Shown here one piece after another: positions 60,337 through 64,000 of a stretch of 64,000 bases of DNA (within the stretch, counting starts at the first letter, position 1; each line of letters opens with the position of its first letter). The position numbers and the translations under genes are program-made. Under the pieces are notes generated by a model, which did no database searches, had not been told where the DNA came from, and worked only from the letters and a program-made list of their open reading frames with translations. The stretch spans positions 930,001 to 994,000 of the forward strand of contig NZ_JACHJR010000001.1 of NCBI RefSeq assembly GCF_014203705.1, read 5' to 3'. This DNA is from Kitasatospora gansuensis (GTDB lineage Bacteria; Actinomycetota; Actinomycetes; Streptomycetales; Streptomycetaceae).

Positions 60337-61133
60337 CGGCAGCGGTCGTCGTGCTGGCCGCCCGGGCCGACCTCGGCGCGGCCGCGGTGGCCCGCGCGCT
60401 GGCCGGCCGACTGGGCGGCGACCGCGTCCTCCCGCTCTCCCCCACCGAGCTGGCCCGGGCCCGGTGGAGCCACCGGGTCAGCGCGGCCGGGCTCACCACC
60501 ACCCGGCTGACGCTCCCCGACGGCCGGGTGCTCACCGACACCGACACGGCCGCGGTACTGCACCGCCTGCCGCCACTGCCGGTGCTCGGCCTGGGCCGGG
60601 CCAGCGCGAAGGACCTCGACTACGCCCGGGCCGAGCTGCACGCGCTGGTCGCCAGCTGGCTGCTCGGCCTCGGCCCCCGGGTGCTCGGCCAGGTCAGCTC
60701 GTACGGGACGGCGCACGGTCCGTTCTCCCCCACCGCCGCCCTGGTGCACGCCGAGCGCTGCGGCCTGCCGGTCGCCCGCAGCGGCGGGGCCACCAGGGGC
60801 GGACTGCTCCCCGCCGCCGTCGGCGGGGAGCTCCGGCTGCCCCGGCTGGCCTGGCCCGGCGGGGCGGGCGCCCCCGTCCCGGTCGAGATCCGGCCCGAGC
60901 CGGGGGCCGAGCGGCTGCTGTTCTGCGGCACCCGCCCGGTCGGCCGGCTGGCGGAGCGGTACGGGGAGCGGCTGCACCGGCTCGCGGGGCTGCTCGGCAC
61001 CAGGCTGTTCGAGCTGCGCCTCCGGCCCGACGGGGCGGTCACCGACGTGGACCCGTGCCCGCCGCTGGCCACCGCGGAGCAGCGGGCCGCGGTCACCGAC
61101 GAGCTGGTCGCACTGACCCGGAGCGGCTCTTGA
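60333..61133 (+). CDS. Degenerate ATP-grasp-like protein (hypothetical)
   Basis: The 266-aa protein overlaps the protease stop codon (GTGA) and is thus coupled to it. I do not recognise a named family. Its middle (VLHRLPPLPVLGLGRASAKD, then YARAELHALVASWLLGLG) looks like a pre-ATP-grasp N-domain. Its end (HRLAGLLGTRLFELRLRPDG, then VTDVDPCPPLATA) parallels the C-terminal part of the ATP-grasp protein encoded next. The central nucleotide-binding region appears missing. It may be a non-catalytic partner subunit. Confidence 0.65.
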   Translation: MTAAVVVLAARADLGAAAVARALAGRLGGDRVLPLSPTELARARWSHRVSAAGLTTTRLTLPDGRVLTDTDTAAVLHRLPPLPVLGLGRASAKDLDYARAELHALVASWLLGLGPRVLGQVSSYGTAHGPFSPTAALVHAERCGLPVARSGGATRGGLLPAAVGGELRLPRLAWPGGAGAPVPVEIRPEPGAERLLFCGTRPVGRLAERYGERLHRLAGLLGTRLFELRLRPDGAVTDVDPCPPLATAEQRAAVTDELVALTRSGS

Positions 61134-61161
61134 TCCACCACCGTCCGGAACGGAGCCGCGC

Positions 61162-62073
61162 ATGATCGTCCTCTACGGCTGCCCCGACGACCCGCCGCTC
61201 ACCCTGGCCGCCGACGCCGCCCGGGCGGCGGGCCTGCCCCATCTGGTGGTCGATCAGACCCGGCTGGCCCGTTACGACTTCGTCGGCGGCGCCGGGCTGT
61301 CCGGCCTGCTGCTGGCCGAGGGCCACCGGCTCGCGCTGGACGACATCACCGCCGTCTACGCCCGCCCGCTCGAACCCCCGGTCACCGGGGGTGACGCCGC
61401 CGCCCGGGCCAGGACGGCCGCGTTCCACCAGTGGTTCACCGACTGGCTGGACGTGGCACGGGCGTTCGTGGTGAACCGCCCCCGGGCGATGGAGTCCAAC
61501 GGGTCCAAGCCGTACCAGGCCCAGCTGATCGCCCGGGCCGGTTTCCCGGTGCCGGAGACCCTGGTCACCGACGACCCGGCGGAGGTGCGCGCGTTCCGCG
61601 CCGAGCACGGCCGGGTGGTCTACAAGTCGGTCAGCGGCATCCGGTCGATCGTCCGCGAGCTCACCGCTGACGACGAGTCACGGCTGCACCTGGTGCGCGG
61701 CCTGCCCACCCAGTTCCAGGCGTACGTGCCGGGCCGCGACGTCCGGGTGCACGTGGTCGGCGAGCGGGCCTTCGCCGCCGCCGTGGACTGCCCCGCGGTC
61801 GACTACCGCTACGCCGAGCGGGACGGGCAGCGCGCAGAGCTGACCGCGTACGGGCTGCCCGCGGAGGTCGAGCGGCGCTCGGTCGCGTTGGCCGCCGGGC
61901 TCGGGCTGCCGCTGGCCGGGATCGACCTGCGCGAGCGGCCGGACGGCGCCTGGGTCTGCTTCGAGGTGAACCCGATGCCCGCGTACAGCTACTACGAATC
62001 GCACACCGGTCTGCCGATCGCTGCGGCTATCGTCGACCTGTTGGCCGGTGCCCCGGCCGCCCTGGAGGTCTGA
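61162..62073 (+). CDS. ATP-grasp domain protein (RimK/MvdD-like ligase)
   Basis: The 303-aa protein has an N-terminal pre-ATP-grasp domain (AVYARPLEPP, FHQWFTDWLDVARAFVVNRP). Its ATP-grasp core has nucleotide-binding residues in GRVVYKSVSGIRSIVRE and FQAYVPGRDVRVHVVG, and metal ligands in CFEVNPMPAYSYYE. Such enzymes join a carboxylate to an amine, thiol or hydroxyl with ATP; examples modify ribosomal peptides (graspetides) or add amino acids to proteins. The substrate is unknown. CGGAG lies upstream. It is third in the M6 protease operon. Confidence 0.82.
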   Translation: MIVLYGCPDDPPLTLAADAARAAGLPHLVVDQTRLARYDFVGGAGLSGLLLAEGHRLALDDITAVYARPLEPPVTGGDAAARARTAAFHQWFTDWLDVARAFVVNRPRAMESNGSKPYQAQLIARAGFPVPETLVTDDPAEVRAFRAEHGRVVYKSVSGIRSIVRELTADDESRLHLVRGLPTQFQAYVPGRDVRVHVVGERAFAAAVDCPAVDYRYAERDGQRAELTAYGLPAEVERRSVALAAGLGLPLAGIDLRERPDGAWVCFEVNPMPAYSYYESHTGLPIAAAIVDLLAGAPAALEV

Positions 62074-62077
62074 ACGA

Positions 62078-62383
62078 ATGGTCGCCCCGGTGGAGAACCT
62101 CACCACCCTGCGGGTCCGCCTGCTCGCGGTCGCCCCGCACCCCCGGCTGACCGGGTGGGTGTCGGCGACCGTGGAGGTGCTGTCGGCCACCCCCGTCGAG
62201 GGCCGGGCCGACCTGCTGTCGCAGCGGGTCGGCGAGTCCCTCGACCTGGCGGTCCGTCAGGAGCAGCTGGCGGGAGTGCTGGTCGGTTCGGTGCTCCGGC
62301 TCCGGGCCCGGCTGGCCGTCGGCGAGGTACTGGCCGAACAGGCCCCGGCCCCGGCCGACTTCGGTGTCGAACCCAACCTCTAG
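62078..62383 (+). CDS. Small hypothetical protein of the M6/ATP-grasp operon
   Basis: The 101-aa protein shows no family I recognise, no signal peptide and no membrane helix. It has beta-rich segments (LRVRLLAVAPHPRLTGWVSA) and a helical middle (LLSQRVGESLDLAVRQEQLA). The ATG has GGAGG nine bases upstream and lies 4 nt after the ATP-grasp stop. Its TAG stop is within the CTAG shared with the convergent rlmG stop. Confidence 0.7.
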   Translation: MVAPVENLTTLRVRLLAVAPHPRLTGWVSATVEVLSATPVEGRADLLSQRVGESLDLAVRQEQLAGVLVGSVLRLRARLAVGEVLAEQAPAPADFGVEPNL

Positions 62384-63537
62384 TTCTTGACGGCCCGGAG
62401 CAGGACGAACTTGGGGTCGCTGCTGACCACCTGTGAGTTGCCGAACAGGCGGCGCAGCTTGACGTGGTAGCCGAGGTGCCGGTTGCCGATCACCCAGAGC
62501 TCGCCGCCGGGGCGCAGCGCGTCCTTCGCGGTGGTGAACATCCGCCAGGCGGTGGCGTCGGTGGTGGCCTGGTGGGTGTGGAACGGCGGGTTGTTGAGCA
62601 CCAGATCGAGCGATCCGAGCTCGGCGCCGTCCAGCGCGTCGCCGACCGCGAACTCGGCCTTGGCGGCCGGGCCGAGCGCGGCCCGGAAGGTGGCCTCGGC
62701 GGAGGCCACCGCCTGGTGCGACTCGTCCACGAAGAGCAGTTCGGCCTCCGGGTTCGCCAGCGCGGCAGCGGTGCCGACCACGCCGTTGCCGCAGCCGAGG
62801 TCGGCGATCCGCTTCGGCCCGGTGGTGGCCGGGAGGTGGGTGAGCAGGAAGCGGGTGCCGATGTCGAGGCGTTCGGCGCAGAAGATGCCCGCGTGGTTGG
62901 TGACGGTCCGTCCGGAGACCGGGCCGATGCCGTCGGGGAGGGTGTAGCTGATCGGCCAGGGGCTGACGGTCCTGGGCAGCGCCGGGTCGGGCGTGCAGTG
63001 GATCAGCCGGGCCTTCCTGACGGCCAGTGAGGTCTTGGTCGGGCCGAGGATCCGCTCGAACAGGTGCAGGGTGGAGGTGTGGATCTCGGCCACCATGCCG
63101 GCCCCGATCACCACCGTGCCCGCGTGCACGGCGGGAGCCAGCCGGTGCAGCTGGTCCTCCAGCAGCGCCAGGCTCTTCGGCACCCGGACCAGCAGCACGT
63201 CGATCCGCTCCGGCGGCGGGTCCTGGGTGGTGAGCAGCTCGACCGTGCCCGGCTCGACACCGTTGCGCGCCAGGTTCTCGGCGGTGGCCCGGCCGCCGAG
63301 CCAGGAGTCGGAGATCTGGGTCGGCCGGTGCGCGGCGAGCGCCGTGACCAGCGCACCCCAGCGGTCGCCGAGCACCACCACCCGCCCGCTCAGGTCCACC
63401 GGCGGAGCCCCGTCGATCCCGTGCACCTGCCGGAGCAGGTACTCGTCGGCGGCGTCCCAGGCCCGGAGGCGGTCGCGCGGGTCCTCGGGGAAGCGGCTCA
63501 GCTCGAACTCGCCCCACGGCGTCGTGAAACTTTCCAT
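62380..63537 (-). CDS. rlmG: RlmG-type 23S rRNA guanine-N2 methyltransferase
   Basis: The 385-aa protein has a duplicated RsmC/RlmG layout: a degenerate N-terminal methyltransferase-like half and a catalytic C-terminal half. The latter has the SAM site IADLGCGNGVVGTAAAL and the target-base motif LDLVLNNPPFHTH. It should modify a guanine in rRNA; RlmG (23S) versus RsmC (16S) cannot be settled without alignment. The ATG gives MESFTTPWGEFELSRFP. It converges with the M6/ATP-grasp operon with overlapping stops. Confidence 0.85.
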   Translation of the reverse strand: MESFTTPWGEFELSRFPEDPRDRLRAWDAADEYLLRQVHGIDGAPPVDLSGRVVVLGDRWGALVTALAAHRPTQISDSWLGGRATAENLARNGVEPGTVELLTTQDPPPERIDVLLVRVPKSLALLEDQLHRLAPAVHAGTVVIGAGMVAEIHTSTLHLFERILGPTKTSLAVRKARLIHCTPDPALPRTVSPWPISYTLPDGIGPVSGRTVTNHAGIFCAERLDIGTRFLLTHLPATTGPKRIADLGCGNGVVGTAAALANPEAELLFVDESHQAVASAEATFRAALGPAAKAEFAVGDALDGAELGSLDLVLNNPPFHTHQATTDATAWRMFTTAKDALRPGGELWVIGNRHLGYHVKLRRLFGNSQVVSSDPKFVLLRAVKN

Positions 63538-63549
63538 CGTTCGCCCAGG

Positions 63550-64000
63550 CTATCCGAGCCGGGCCAGGTCTATCCGCGCCGCCACCGGCAGATGGTCGCT
63601 GGGTGTGGGCGGCAGGGTCCAGCCGGCGGTGACGGTCGCGTCCCGGGTCAGGACGTGGTCGATCCGGGCCAGCGGGAAGGTCCGGGGCCAGCTGAACTCC
63701 CGGCGGCCCCCTTCCCCGAGCAGGCCGGTGAGCGGGGCCAGGCCCCGGTCGTCCAGGGTCCCGTTGAGGTCGCCGAGCAGGATCACCCGGGGCAGCGGTT
63801 CGGCCGCGAGCGCGGTGGCCAGCAGCCGGGCGCTCTCGTCCCGGCGGTCGGTGCCGTAGCCGCTCGGGCCGAGCCGGACCGAGGGCAGGTGGACCACGTA
63901 GACCGCCGTCTCACCCTCCCCGGTGTGCAGGGTCGCGCGCAGGGCCCGGCGCCAGTCGGCGGCGAGGCCACGGGGCTTGAGGTCGACCGGCCGGACGTCG
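63550..64000 (-). CDS. Endonuclease/exonuclease/phosphatase family protein, C-terminal part (start outside window)
   Basis: The frame is open to the right edge, so the N-terminus is missing; about 149 codons are visible. Motifs of the EEP fold are YVVHLPSVRLGP, VILLGDLNGTLDDRGL and the C-terminal TPSDHLPVAARIDL. The reaction could be DNA/RNA cleavage or phosphodiester hydrolysis. Many actinobacterial members have N-terminal membrane helices, which cannot be checked here. It lies 12 nt upstream of rlmG. Confidence 0.85.
   Translation of the reverse strand, partial: DVRPVDLKPRGLAADWRRALRATLHTGEGETAVYVVHLPSVRLGPSGYGTDRRDESARLLATALAAEPLPRVILLGDLNGTLDDRGLAPLTGLLGEGGRREFSWPRTFPLARIDHVLTRDATVTAGWTLPPTPSDHLPVAARIDLARLG

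Overview
The window is about 72% G+C actinobacterial chromosome from the family Streptomycetaceae (Streptomyces or Kitasatospora type). Evidence for this is the near-complete use of G/C third codon positions, many GTG starts, a 137-residue SsgB sporulation protein, CGNR and PGPGW-type actinobacterial proteins, and the conserved order thrS-HIT-pgsA-patA-pimA ... pdxS-pdxT-yebC-ruvCAB-yajC-secDF-apt-relA. No insertion sequence, prophage, integrase or CRISPR array is visible. Most of the window is core chromosome.

Layout. 1-1126: 3' part of a DUF349 gene, ending at a strong bidirectional terminator. 1187-13800 (minus strand): stringent response (relA), purine salvage (apt), the SecDF-YajC export accessory complex, RuvABC Holliday junction processing, a YebC-type regulator, and PLP synthase (pdxS, pdxT), then two small proteins. 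13928-16637: pimA-patA-pgsA, phosphatidylinositol mannoside synthesis. 16841-21199: three genes (EF-G-like GTPase, DCC protein, membrane protein) that separate pgsA from HIT and thrS (21267-23880). 24115-31471: a DnaQ-like exonuclease, two tRNA-Val(CAC), ssgB, small enzymes, pabB-pabC, then a tRNA cluster Gly-Cys-Val-Val-Val. 31685-38209: a Ser/Thr kinase, a TetR/FAD-monooxygenase pair with two operators, a TrmH-type methyltransferase and a hydrolase. 38289-44562: cobalamin genes (cobA, a BluB-CobT fusion with a very long low-complexity N-terminus, cobL). 45525-48513: metN-metI-metQ preceded by a leaderless poly-cysteine leader peptide and a terminator-like hairpin. 49701-57476: the arginine genes argC-J-B-D-R and argG-H with ARG boxes. 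57637-62383: an HTH/Clp-N protein behind two palindromic operators, followed by a four-gene unit of an M6-type metalloprotease, two ATP-grasp-related proteins and a small protein. 62380-64000: an RlmG-type rRNA methyltransferase and a truncated endonuclease/exonuclease/phosphatase-family gene.

Working together. Translational coupling (ATGA, GTGA or TGATG overlaps) ties ruvC/ruvA, pgsA/patA/pimA, pabB/pabC, tetR/monooxygenase, metN/metI, argC/argJ, argB/argD and the M6 protease with its neighbour. A dispersed palindromic intergenic repeat with CAGGGGCTCGGGGAAC ends occurs at four places (13.8, 18.8, 28.7 and 44.7 kb).

The least explained parts, and the best candidates for undescribed biology, are the M6 protease/ATP-grasp operon, the HTH-Clp_N gene with its leaderless operator-promoter, and the Cys-codon attenuator-like leader of metNIQ. 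All calls rest on reading the sequence; no database search was run.
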